Positions 12,096-23,909 of a stretch of 64,000 nt of DNA are shown here, piece by piece (position 1 is the stretch's first letter; each line of letters opens with the position of its first letter). Made by a program: the position numbers and the translations under genes. A model generated the notes under the pieces. That model saw only the letters and a list, made by a program, of their open reading frames with translations, searched no databases and was not told where the DNA came from. The stretch spans positions 1-64,000 of the forward strand of contig BCIV01000020.1 of the NCBI GenBank assembly GCA_001600055.1, in the 5' to 3' direction. The DNA comes from Filobasidium wieringae. Its lineage: Eukaryota; Basidiomycota; Tremellomycetes; Filobasidiales; Filobasidiaceae.

Positions 12096-13069
12096 AGACA
12101 GATCCTGAAATGAGAGACTCTTATTTGCTTAGGTCCATGATTCGCCTGTGATCCGTTAAGAATTGAATGAGTTATCAAAGTTCGAGTTTTTTGCATCAAA
12201 AATAAATGGATAGATTCGAGGTCACGAAACTTGCGCGCCCACAGACTTCGCACGCCTACAAGTATTCTCGAATTCGTGACAATGAATCGACCTCGGACTA
12301 TGCATACATTACAGCCGCTTCAGGGAGCCGGAGTTGCGCCGCGCCAATATTGTTCAATTGCCGTTGATGGATCGTTGGTGGGTTGACGTACGAAATGCTG
12401 GAAAGGGGTCGCGTGCAGTATGCGCGGTCGAAGATAACAGAGGTCTTTAGATAGTACCGCTCACAAGATAATACGAGCGAACCAGCGTGAAACGGATAGC
12501 AATCAGATTCAACATGCTCGGCTCGACTGCCTGCAGCCTCATAGTCCTCGGAGGGGTAAGTTGTAGGCCATGATGAAATGATGAGCTTTTTGGCAAATCA
12601 TTCGGCGGGAGCATTATACTGCACCTTATGATTGATCGGCAGCGGCAAAGAGAAAAACCTTACAAAATTGAGGGAAGAGATACTTATATCAGACAAGTCG
12701 TGGAGCAGTCAACGTCAGAAAAGGATGAGGATCCGCCTATCGCTGTATCACAGCAAAAAAGGGACCTTCAGATCTGACATCGGCCAGATTTGTCCAGCTT
12801 AGGATTGAATTCCGCGCGCGATCGGAATTGGGACTCCCCGCTACCTCTGATGAAAAGCTCTTTGAAGCGCGGAATGAGACGGGCAACAGCTAAATCGATG
12901 CATTGCCACTAAATTCCGTACGTCTGCCCGAGTCCAGCTTTACGACATCTAGCACGAACTAGTATATGAAAAGGGAAAACTATCGGCCATTGCGGGATAT
13001 CGTACTTTTCATCCTGGTCTCGTCGATTACACGAGCCTAAGCAGCCATCTCAGCTGGAACAGAACTCTC
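12096..13069. other. Upstream region of ArsH
   Basis: 974 bp with no recognisable gene. A copy of ATTCCGT is at 12913-12919, about 150 bp before the ArsH start, continuing as ATTCCGTACG; this matches the half-site of the ACR2/ACR3 promoter. Relics of the neighbouring transposon could occupy the left part, but none could be identified. Confidence 0.5.
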
Positions 13070-14293
13070 ATGGCATTGGAACTCGTGAAGTCAGTGAAAT
13101 ACGCGATACGACCTCACTACAAAGCGACGAGTCATTACACTGCGTGCGCCGTCCAGATCCGAGGACTATTTGGCCATTCAAGGATGAGCAGCAACCATAT
13201 CGACTCAGGCCTGGAGCGGAGCCTCCTCTATAAACCCTTTCTGCTAGACCCTGTACCGGGAGCAGAACTACGTGCAGATGGAAGTATCCACCGGGAAGAT
13301 AGAGACTGGGTATCAGAGTTGGAGCTTGATGAAGTATCTCGGCTGACGGACTTGGCATCAAGCCAAGGGCAACCCCCTCGAATATTGGTTCTATATGGTA
13401 GTCTTCGCGAGCGGTTAGTAGGAGCGAGATTGTTCACAGCATACCGTCAATAGCCGCTGAACATGCTGAATCTAAATGTCAGATCCTATTCCAAATTGAT
13501 GGCTTTCGAAGCCGCTCGTATCCTTCACCGCATTGGATGCGATGTCAGGGTTTACGATTCTCTTGGACTGCCCGTCAAGGACGACGTGAACCACGATCAC
13601 AAAAAAGTCCAAGAACTAAGGCAGTTGAGCCTTTGGAGCCACGGCCACTTCTGGTGCAGTCCGGAACAGCATGGAAACCTCACGGCCGTCTTTAAAAACC
13701 AGAGTCAGCCTGACGATCAGGTCGCGGCTGATCCACATGGCTGATCCACTATATCTTAACAGTCGACTGGATCCCGCTGTCGACCGGCTCAGTGCGACCT
13801 ACTCAAGGCCGTACTCTAGCTTTTGCCCAAGTGAGATGATATGCCGGTGTGTTTAGCAACGGTGCCCAGCTAATGGCTATTTTACAGGTCAACGGAGGCA
13901 GTCAGTCTTTTAATACGGTCAATAGTCTGAGGATACTGGGAAGGTGGATGAGGATGTTTGTCATACCTAACCAGGTCGGTCCTTTCGCTCGAGACTGTCG
14001 ATTCAAGGCTGACCGTTTGTTTCGATCAAATGCTTGGCCTCCAGTCCTCTTTACCATTGGCTTGGAAGTCGTTTACACCCGCTGGGAGGCTCGTGCCATC
14101 TTCCAATCGAGACCGCTTAGTGGATGTGTGTGAAGAACTTGTCAAAATCACACTATGTTTAAGACCGCACGACTCCTTGCTTGAGGATCGTTACAGCGAG
14201 AGGATCGAGAGGCGAAGCCGAGGAAGACTTCTCACGCAAGCCGAGAAAGAGTCGGAAAGCGTTCCTAAACTGCTTGAGAGAGGGAAGGATTAA
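13070..14293 (+). CDS. arsH: ArsH, NADPH-dependent FMN reductase-type organoarsenical oxidase
   Basis: ArsH is a flavodoxin-fold flavoprotein that in characterised relatives oxidises trivalent organoarsenicals and reduces FMN or quinones with NADPH. Exons 13070-13413, 13483-13703, 13763-13830, 13888-13974 and 14045-14293 join in frame to 322 residues without stops. [18 protein letters not shown] (about 103-120) is the FMN phosphate-binding loop and crosses intron 1. Then come [41 protein letters not shown] (rebuilt across intron 2), [11 protein letters not shown] and [15 protein letters not shown], all ArsH hallmarks, and a C-terminal [14 protein letters not shown]...DRYSER block. An internal Met at 13184 could be the real start. 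Intron phases match the protein alignment, so this is a working gene model despite the decayed surroundings. Confidence 0.93.
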
Positions 14294-15711
14294 AATGGTG
14301 TCCAGAACGGCAATAGATATGATGTGGGTACCCTAGTAGCTGGGGAAGAGCTCGCCCAAAAGACGGATCGTCGTGCTCTTCGACAGACTCCACTTGCAGC
14401 GGAGCGATCACCTTCCCGGAGGCGCATCGATATACTTCTAGCGGTAAAAATATCTGCCTCGTCTTTACTTATGGAACCCTCGATGCTATATCTATAAAAC
14501 CTATCCAGCTTGTGAAGTCTCAGGCAAGAAGGATTGGCTCCCTACATGTTTGGCCTCAGCTCGAAAGCTCAGAATACAGAAATCTCAGTTGAACGTGCGA
14601 GTCACATATGAGAAGATGCTTATGTAAGGATAGGACGGATTACCGGGATCCGTCAGTTCTCGAATCACTTCTTTTGGAGACAGCACTCCTACCCGCGCAC
14701 GCCACTCGTCTTTACCCAGCGTCCACTTTGATTGTGCGCGGGCCAGTTCCACCGTCAGTTCTTCATGTACTCGTATATCCATTTGTAGTCCGATCTAATG
14801 ATACCTGTACGTTTCGCTAGACCAAGCAGTAACCTTCTCAATACGCCTTAGTAGATGCAGAAGATTTGTAGCATCTATCGCTCATTGACAGATGAAACAA
14901 CCTGCAAAGAAGGTTCAGCACTATGAGTACAATTCAGCCAATGGCCAAGCCGCATACACCATGCAAAGAGAGAATCTTTACGACACCCATGCGCTTGCTC
15001 CCGACTGGGAGGATCAGACGACAGAGACAGAGAGATCGAAGCGATGACTAGCCAGAGAGATGGGACTTACGACCCGATTTCCTTCAAACGATCTGGCGCA
15101 GACCCTGCACATCTGGGAGAGCATCACCTGAGGGTCGGCTGTCTCATATGCCTGCACCCAAGCATCTGCAGCACGAAGTTTTTACCGTTCGAGACATCAA
15201 AGTTCCGAGTGACGCTAGGCCGAGAGTGAGCACAGAGACAAGTGCCTTATGTTGTAGACGTTGAATATCCTAGGTTCTACTCGCACAAAGCAGAGTGATC
15301 GAAGAATCGCTGATAGCTGCGCTGCTTCATTCAGATAAGCTCAGGCGGTCTTGTCTGATTTACTAAGCTCTGAACATCCGGTTCATAGCCGCCAGTCAGC
15401 ATCTTCGCGAGGGACTGTCAGCCCGTTGCAAATCGCAGAGTGAGCCTGGTATGACGTCAACCTCGAGTTCAGCACCTAGACACCTGACGAAATCTCTCCC
15501 GACTAGAGTGGGATACCCAAACACAGGAGAACAATGCCCTTCCACGAAGTCAACTCGGTGGCATAAATGGTCGCGGTCACCGGATCGAACGACCTCGACC
15601 GAACTGTGAGGCAATTAAAGGCTATCAGCTCTCCTCATACAACTCTACGCTGGCCCTCACAACCTTAATCCTCGCCCACAGCCAGCAGCGAGAGCGAGGT
15701 TCTAAGAGCAT

Positions 15712-16534
15712 TCATGAAAACGGAGCTCCAGCTGATGCCTCTATCCAACTGATTGGGGGATATCTTGAGAAGGTGCTTCGAAGCCCTCCCTGGTCTAGAA
15801 GCCTGAGATCGATAGTGTGGCCGTCACAATGCAAAGCGCTTGTCGCGCTTTTCAGCAAGTTTCCAGCGTCTGGGCATCGCGAAAATCCGATAGGATAATC
15901 AATAACCATTTCATGGTCATCGTCGATGATCCCGGCGGGCGGAAAGGACAGCTCACTTGGATGCCAATGATGAAGGCGGCCTGAATGCCCGTAGCTAGCG
16001 CAGAAAATACGATCATGGTTCCCGCACATCATGTCATAAGCCAGAGCTAGGCCAATGTACAAAGAATCGTTCGGCGAGTCAGCAAATCGCTGATCGATCC
16101 TGCGAACGGCGGCCACTACTTTGCTCACCCTAGTGTAGCGTAAAGTCTGCATCCACGTCAGAAGACTAAGACCGAAACGTAGCTCCGCTTTCGCAACAAG
16201 GGTTACTAACCCAAAATCGATCTTCGCCGGCCATAGACGGAAGGCTTAAGATACCGCTCGTATCCTAGATCAGCTTGCGGAAGGATCACATACTTCGCTT
16301 CAGATGGCAAAGAAGGTGGTCTTGCAATCCGATTCCCCGAGAAATCACCTCGGGGATACCATTGCAGGAATATCTAGCAGGCTTCGCAGGTTCCGACACT
16401 TCCGCTAGCGCTATGGCAGAAGCAAGTCTCCGTTGAAAGCCGACGCTACATTGTGGGCTCGGCGAGCTGCAAGTTCCAGTTTCGTCTTCTAACACAGCTA
16501 TCGCACTCGCCACGATGATATGTTGGGCAAGCAT
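15712..16534 (-). other. Uncharacterised coding remnant, possibly from a transcription-factor-like gene
   Basis: Two open stretches on this strand (16534-16286 and 16152-15712) have ordinary protein composition. The second contains VVAAVRRIDQRFADSPNDS, reminiscent of the helical middle region of fungal transcription factors. They do not join cleanly by a splice that could be defended. It may be a decayed gene, a poorly conserved one, or chance. Confidence 0.25.
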
Positions 16535-17400
16535 ATCGAGTGCTGATCAAGAGTCTCATGAAGTTTGCATCTACCTGAGAGAAATACGGAGTTAGATCTT
16601 GGTTACTTCGTAGAGATATAAGCCTCTGAAAGCAAGAGCAGATACACTGAAAACCCTCAACAACTAAATTTACGCTAAAAATAGCGTTGAAGGGCCTTTT
16701 TAGCTAGTGATCGCTTCTCACGAGCGCAGAATAATGTCCACTGAGAGACATCTATAAGTCATATAGCAGGAGCTTCAAATCTACAGAGCGCGTCGCTAGA
16801 AACATGCGAACCAACATGTTTCTCGTATGGTACCCAGATCATCTTCTTTAGTGACCGGTCTGCGCACGCCCCCATAAGTAGCCATTACCATTCAGATCTC
16901 GTGGATCATTCGAGCCTCTTGGATGATTCGCAAAGCTCAAAGAAGCCTGGGGTAATGTTTCGGAAGGTGTACGCACAGCTTTAGATACCGCGGTGTGTGC
17001 GTCAGGGGGAAGCTTGCCACATCAAGGACAATATCTCCATATACCATCGCCGGCCACGCTGACGTTATGATGAGAAGGATTGCACTTGGATTTTCACGCC
17101 CGGTTCTCACCCCGATGGAAGAAGCGTTCTGGAATATCGCACAGGCTCACTAACCATAACCCGAAATCGTCAATATAGCAGACTGACCGCTATTGCGGCT
17201 TTGATATGCTGAACGATTTAGCTGGTAATCAACCCTGAATGTTAAGGCATCTGATGTACTCGCGCTTGCCACTCGTCTTTGAGCGGCCTCCACTCTGATG
17301 ATGAATCAGCCAGGTACACAGTCATATCTACATGTATCTCAATCTACATTTCGATTTCAAGATACCAGAATGATATACAACTATCCTCAGACCAAGCACA

Positions 17401-17520
17401 ATGGCTCCTCCACTCAGCCCTCGTAAAAGGGGAAAGATTGTGGCCCATGTTCTTGATGGGGAAACCTACAAAGAGATAGCTCAGAAGTACAACATAGCCA
17501 AGGGCACTGTCGCATACTCG
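17401..17520 (+). pseudogene. N-terminal helix-turn-helix fragment of a Tc1-type transposase
   Basis: An ATG opens MAPPLSPRKRGKIVAHV, followed by GETYKEIAQKYNIAKGTVAY. This is the DNA-binding helix-turn-helix typical of Tc1/IS630-like transposase N-termini. The match stops after about 40 residues and no catalytic domain follows. The C-terminal fragment at 11690-12095 could be from the same family, but the two are 5.3 kb apart and in the wrong order to be one gene. Confidence 0.65.
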
Positions 17521-20500
17521 AGTACTCGTACGTCAGGGCTGATCCGGATGGAATTTACGATGACATGGGATCACAGCGGAGAGCAACGTGATTCAAATGG
17601 ACCTTGAGGCAGACGCACCATCAGGTAGGCCAGCCAGACGAAGGCGTAAGGCGCAATTGGCCGGAAGCCTGACACCATCGGATTTGCAATATGAAGCCAG
17701 CGTCTGATCTGTTCTGGATCGCCGAGGCACATCGAAACGATGAGAGTGCATTGACACTTCCAGCAACGTAGAGGGTTGTGGTGGATCTCCCGCAACCTCG
17801 GGAAGCGTTGATTGCACGCAGCTCGAGGGTATCTCTACTGTAGCTTGCGAATGGGGACGATGCCATATTCAGTGAGATACTCTATAGTCATTGCCGCTGT
17901 CATGATTGTCTTACTTACCGGAGACGTTTCAATCTTCTCTCAGTCCATTCTTGCGGATGTGACTAAGGATTGGATGCGGAAAGTCTTGATTGTGTCAGAC
18001 TGTACGGGACAACGTGGGTCATGTTGGAATAGATGGATCGTTTCGTAGTCTAGATTGTAATAGCAACACACGCTATAGATGGGAAATTCGATTCGTTCGT
18101 ATATATTGTCCGAGTATTCTGTCATTCGTAGTAAGTTCCGTCGGATAGGGCAGACAGGGGAGGACAGCCCCGTGAAGGCACATCGTTCCCAAAACTGTCC
18201 CAATCAAAAGATATGCACTAGGACATAATATGTCACTTGGTATCCCTTTTTTTTCCTCATATCGCGAATCCTGGTCCACGAAACAAGTAAGAACTAACGT
18301 CCCAATGTACAGAAAGAGTTCAGCATAGATCAGACCCGAACTGTTCTGGAAACTCGAGTGTATGAGTCCGCTTAAATGGAACATTTGGATGCTTCAATCA
18401 GAGAGATCACCTCTGGTACAAAGTCCAAATGAATTGTTACCGGAGCATGCGGATGTCCATAGCAGCCGTCGAACAGCGCTAGGAAAACTGGCCAAAGCTC
18501 GCACCCCCAGAAACACCCTTCTACAGCGGGTTTGCTTCCAAAAGGAAACGATTCATTTCAAGCTTCTTGGTCAAGTAAGTAGAATCGATTTTCGCTAATC
18601 TATCAATGAGCGGTATGAAGCGATGGAAAGATATTGATCCGGTCAGAATTCACTTTGGATATTGATCTGGCGGCCGCGGAGGCGGAAAGCGGTGGGACGG
18701 ATCGCTCCATAACTTGATTCAAATAGATTATATACTGTTTGTCAACATTTGTACATCATTGACAATTGGTATTGTTGGAGGGTGGTTTGTGGTGATAAAT
18801 AGATAAAGATTCTGGGGATACAAGAGAGCTGGCGAGGTAAGTTTGTCAATAGCGGTCGAGTGAAGCAATAGTTGCAATCAAATGATGAGATAAAACGGAT
18901 TGAACTTGCCTTCCGTGGAGATCAATCTCTTCACTAGTACCCGTATTCGACAAGTAACTCTTGGTACTCATGAATGCGATAGTAGCGCTCTGGCTCTCTT
19001 CTACCGCAAGTCTGCTTGATTGTAAACGGTCTTGTAGTGTCCACACTTATATAGTGGTTTGGCCACGCGTATAAGGTAACGACCCATCGTGCGAGTCGGA
19101 CAATGGGAATGGAGCGTAGAGTATTTGTACGAGTGAACATGCTACCATAGATCCAGGGAGAGGATGTCGACGATGCTTACATCGATCTGTCGACGCTGGT
19201 CGTGCAACACCAATCGAACCGATCATGTTTCTGGGTTGGGACCCATTTCTAAGCAATCGTCATGGCGCGGTCCCTTCGGCGCTCTCCAATGACTCGCTCT
19301 AGACTCTCTAGACTGATTGGGATGGTCATCTAACGAGATGCATCCGTGAATTCTCTAATCTCGCGTGGGTATCGAGACTGCATGAGGCTGATCGGCACAG
19401 ACGAGCGCCGAAGGCGAATGATTCAATCAGAACTGAGACGAAAGGCAAACGCACACTTCTCCCGACTTGCCTCATCAGCATTGTATCCAAATTGCCTAAT
19501 GTGACTCGAAATACTTATTATCTGACGACATTTTTAGTCAAACCGACGCTAACAACGAACTGCCCTATTTTGATATTACAGGCTCACCAGGTCGAGCAGG
19601 AGCAAACTTGGCAAAGCCGAAGCCAGCAACAGCGGTCTTTCGCGCTCTCGTGCAAAGAACCTCCGTTGTCGCTTCGGCTTCACCAGGTCCTGCCCGCTCC
19701 GCTTTGCAAAAGAGGTTGCAACGCGCACGAAAGTTCGTCTTGCTCGTCGAGATCTTCGGACCGTTCGTCTTGAACGTCGCGCTGGAGTCGCGCTCATTGG
19801 CTTGAATCTGACCGAGCGCGAGGATTCACTCAAACAGAGGCTTGTCGGCGCTGGGCCATATGAGTATCCAAGTCAGCCATGCAAATGCTACAGCTAGTTG
19901 AGGCTATGCGAGTACAGGTGGGTCCAGCTTATACAAACAGTATAAGGGGTTATCAATGTTGGCCGAAACCGCTCGGCTGCATCCAGGTTACAAGAAAGGA
20001 GGGGAGTACCTTTTGACGATCGGGTTACATCTCCAATTAGACCCCGTTTGTTCGGTTGGCCAACCTGTCTAGCTTGCGTGTACTTGGTATGCGGTTGCGC
20101 GGTTGCGCTGGTCAGACCGAACGATTCACCTGATGTCCCGCGCGTGGGTTAAATCAATGCCGTTTGTCACTTGGTAAGAACGAAACATGATGTCCAAGCC
20201 AGTGGTTGACATCTGAGAGTCCCGACCTCTGCCGCCTCACGGTCTAGTCGCAATTACGTCTACTTGAGCCGCCTCCAGTCCAGATGAAAGAGCGGTCAAA
20301 TTGTACCCGGTGCACTAGTATTATCAAGCTATCCTCGATGTCCCGATCTATAAAATTTTAAAGGTGCCCCGGAAAGCGTAGCACAAAACATGAACCGAAA
20401 CTAACACCTCGAACTCATGGTTAAAAGCGTACTCGATCCGCTCTCGCTGGCCAGTCCGAGCGATCTAGAGACCGTCGAAAGTAAAGCTCGGCCTCGCCCT

Positions 20501-20808
20501 CACGCTGGGCACAAGTGATCAACACGGTCGTCTTCGACAGCTCTCGACCTTGTGATGGACGGTGGCGGATGGTTGAAAAGATTCCAGCCCGGAGACACGG
20601 TGTCGATCGTATGCGCCTAGGACGCGACCATGTGTACTAGTATATTGCTGAAGTGATGGTCAGGAGCCTGTAATGTATTTGCTTCCCTTATAGGCATGTC
20701 ACCTGGGCTTCCGAACACCACAGATTGTTTAGCCTGAAACGAGTCGATCATACAGCTGTATAGGTCTGACGGTGCTGCTCGTGTCCAAACGGCCGTTAAA
20801 GCTCCCCC

Positions 20809-21910
20809 TCACTCATCAAGTCGTATTATGCACGCATACAGTACTCTCAGAGCGATCGAACGAAGGTCGGGCGGCGAGACCTGACGCGATTGTGGCAGGA
20901 CCTCGATGACCTTTGTCGCTATTATTCGTGAATACCGCTGGGTCACTGCCCGATCGTCTCGCATCCCCAGATCCATCTCTGAACAGGCCTTGACTAGTAT
21001 TCCATCAATACGATTAGAGGCCATGCCCTTGCTTTGGTTATACACAAGCTGTCTCGCCCATCCGAAGTACTCTTGATTCACTTGTCCAACATCCGAGTGA
21101 GTTGCTTGAGAGGAACTAGCCGATCTCCATTCATGCGTCAAACGATTGAAGCGTCGATGTTCGGCAAAGGCGTGGGTCCTGACTCGCCTCTGGATGTCCA
21201 CGAAACATGCCCTGGTAAGAACCCTCAAGCGATCTTTTAAATTGGAAGCGGGGCTAGATTTTTTTCCGTGTTAGACGAATGGTCCTCAGCAGATTGAGAA
21301 GAATGATGAGAAGAATGGTGTTACAAAAGAAGTCCGACATCAAGGGTTGGTCTTGCAGACTGCTTTTGAGTGATTTCAGCGGAATCCTTCGATCTAGAGG
21401 TCGAAATGTGCACCAGTACTAGTGTCCAAGCGTTGGACCGTTAACAGTGTAACAGAGCGCGATTGTTCGGGAACTCGCACTATCGTCTTTTATTATAAAG
21501 CAGCGGGAATCGGATTGATATGATTCTGTTATCTCAACGATATGGTCTCGTTGGATTTCGTGGGATCTCTTTGTCATGAACGATGATAGCGCCTCGTCAG
21601 GCGGGCTCGGTATATCGCCCGGGGAAGTGGTGTTCACAGACTTTTGAGAGAGCATAATGAATGTGCTAGCAGACCATATTTGCATGACATACCGATCCTG
21701 CACGCAAATAAAGAGTACTTAATCGCTACGGCTTGATGACGAGATACATAGGACGGACGGAAGGGCGAAAAGAAATGAGAGCCAACTATCGCTCCCCATA
21801 CATTGTGCCCTATCGATGTTCGAGGAGGCAGTCCCGAATGAAAGACCATAGCCGTTCCGCAACATCTTAATAATCTTCTCAGGCTCCAGACCGGAGGACG
21901 GCCGCGCCAA
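20809..21910 (-). other. Possible degenerate or lineage-specific coding region
   Basis: Three open stretches follow each other on this strand (about 21910-21719, 21703-21419 and 21228-20809) with protein-like composition but no motif that could be named. The spacing would allow introns, but no splice set gave a convincing continuous product. Confidence 0.2.
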
Positions 21911-23909
21911 GTTGACGATCTACTAGATAACAACGCAAGCTATGCCGGTTGCGCCGGGCCGCGAAAGCGGTACATGAACTGAGGGCTCCATTCCCAAAGT
22001 TTCGCTACTCTGCCTCGGAGAGGTCGTTTCTACTAGAAGTTCCCCCTACAGCCAGACTGGCTTGTGGCTTTACACATATCTATCGTAGGCGGTCTCTGAC
22101 TCACCGGCTGTCAGTAGGCTCTGCTCCGAGCTCTTAAGTGTAGGATGGTCTCCAGGAGTTAGGTCGATAGGCATTTGCGGAGTTTCAGAGATGGAACGAT
22201 CTGAAGCGCTCACTGCCCTGCTTCTGTCGCTGACGTTCGTGTTCCTGTTATAGCAACCTAGCTCTACAATTGGGCTCGGATCGAATCTTCTCGATCACAT
22301 TGGGAGTAGGTGGTAAATGCAGTAGCGGCAAAAGGTCGATAGGTGCGATGTCATCATATCGCCAATATGGTGGATGGAGCATAATGTGCTCCAATTCGGG
22401 TAAAGAATTTCGTCTTGGTGGCCGTTGTCTTGAAATTGGTACTTTCATAAGGTGTATTGCTTGCCGATTGCTGATCATGCGATACAAATCGTTACGGTTC
22501 AAGCTTTGGAATTATGCACATAATCCATTTTATCTATATGGGATACCCGAAAATCGGTCTCGGTTGACTATGCAGCAGGGGCCACCATAGACCGACGAGG
22601 TTGCACTTGCACCCGCCTGTTGGGAGTTAAATCATCATCGCTCTATCACTCGTCCCATCAATCCAAACAGTGGATAGCGTCGACAGATCTCAGCGGAACG
22701 TAAGTGGAACATCGCCGAGCTCCCTATCCCTGTAACTACAGCATAGAAGCTTGGCTGAATCCAAATGAACATTACGCGTGGTGTACTGATGGGGTGCTGC
22801 AAGTTGACTGCTTCTCAACTGAGCTGTCGCAAACGAAGTGCGTGAACGTGATGGACGAGGAAAAGCTTTCATTGTGAAGTCTGTGCCACTAACACGCTAA
22901 AGCGGCTGGGTGTGGCGTAATCGTACGGGATGTCATCTCCGATATGTAATCGGCCCATGATTCAACCCTCGTGAAACGGTCGCCGATATGCGTTATATGT
23001 AAGAGTGTCAATGCATCAATTCACTCATATAATCAGGCCACATAGCGATCAGGGACATCTGAAGCAGATTCGACCAAGACTGCCAGTGAATTGCGCAGAA
23101 ACCATCAGTAGGTGCCCATGAATATCCCGTCGGGCGTGGATCTAGCTGTCGTAGCGGGACCAATTATAGAATCGTAGTCAAGTACGATTCGGTCATTTAT
23201 ACCCCCTTTCTCCACTTGGAAGAACCCATGATAACTCTCCTCACTGTCAGGTGGGCGACCGAGAACTTGGTCTCGCTTCCAGCTGCAATACCTGCGTCGA
23301 CCGGGCCAGCTGCATGGCATTACTTGAACCCCACCTCAATTTTCCGATACTCGTTCCATAAATGGCTGTTTGGGTTTCATCGTGCTTGATAGAAAACGGC
23401 GAGCAGCAGAAGATAATCGAGCCTCGTGTGGATAGGTCAGCAGCCAAACATAAACCAGGCAGTCGCGCCCGATAACCGATGATCGGGACAAACAGGAGGT
23501 AGTCGCGGGCAGACGGAAGAAGACCGAGGGGTTCGCACAGGGAAGGCCAGAGGCCACATTCAGAACGGGAGATGATCAAGTGAAATGAAGGACGAAATTG
23601 CTTCTCCGCTCATCGTTGTAGGGATTCGACATGACTTGCATTGTAAAGAAGCACATGTTCTATATCTCAATCTCTCTGGGTATCGTAAAGGCATGTTCGC
23701 TAAGAACCCCTCGGCACCCTACGCAATACCCACGAACTTGGATCGAGGTGATCAGGGACTGGTTGATGATGGAGCATCTCAATTCCAGATCGCCGAACAG
23801 CTGCGGCTTATCACACCTCTAGCGTTCGGTGGCTTTACAATACCCCACCGCTTGGTCTTTCGATGTCGGCAGATCCGCATTCAGTGCTTGGTCTATTCAT
23901 TTTTTTAGA

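Larger units (their letters stand above)
14294..23900. other. Long gene-poor stretch with scattered coding remnants
   Basis: Nearly 9.6 kb with no intact gene that could be recognised. The few protein-like pieces (15712-16534, 17401-17520, 20809-21910) are listed separately. The rest has only short open frames on both strands, with no tandem repeats or RNA genes seen. A short inverted pair around GGCGCTC lies near 19276-19286 and 19404-19415. This matches the low gene density of a subtelomere. Confidence 0.55.

Noticed and set aside
11690..17520. One long intron-containing transposase gene
   Set aside because: The catalytic end precedes the DNA-binding end and ArsH lies between them.
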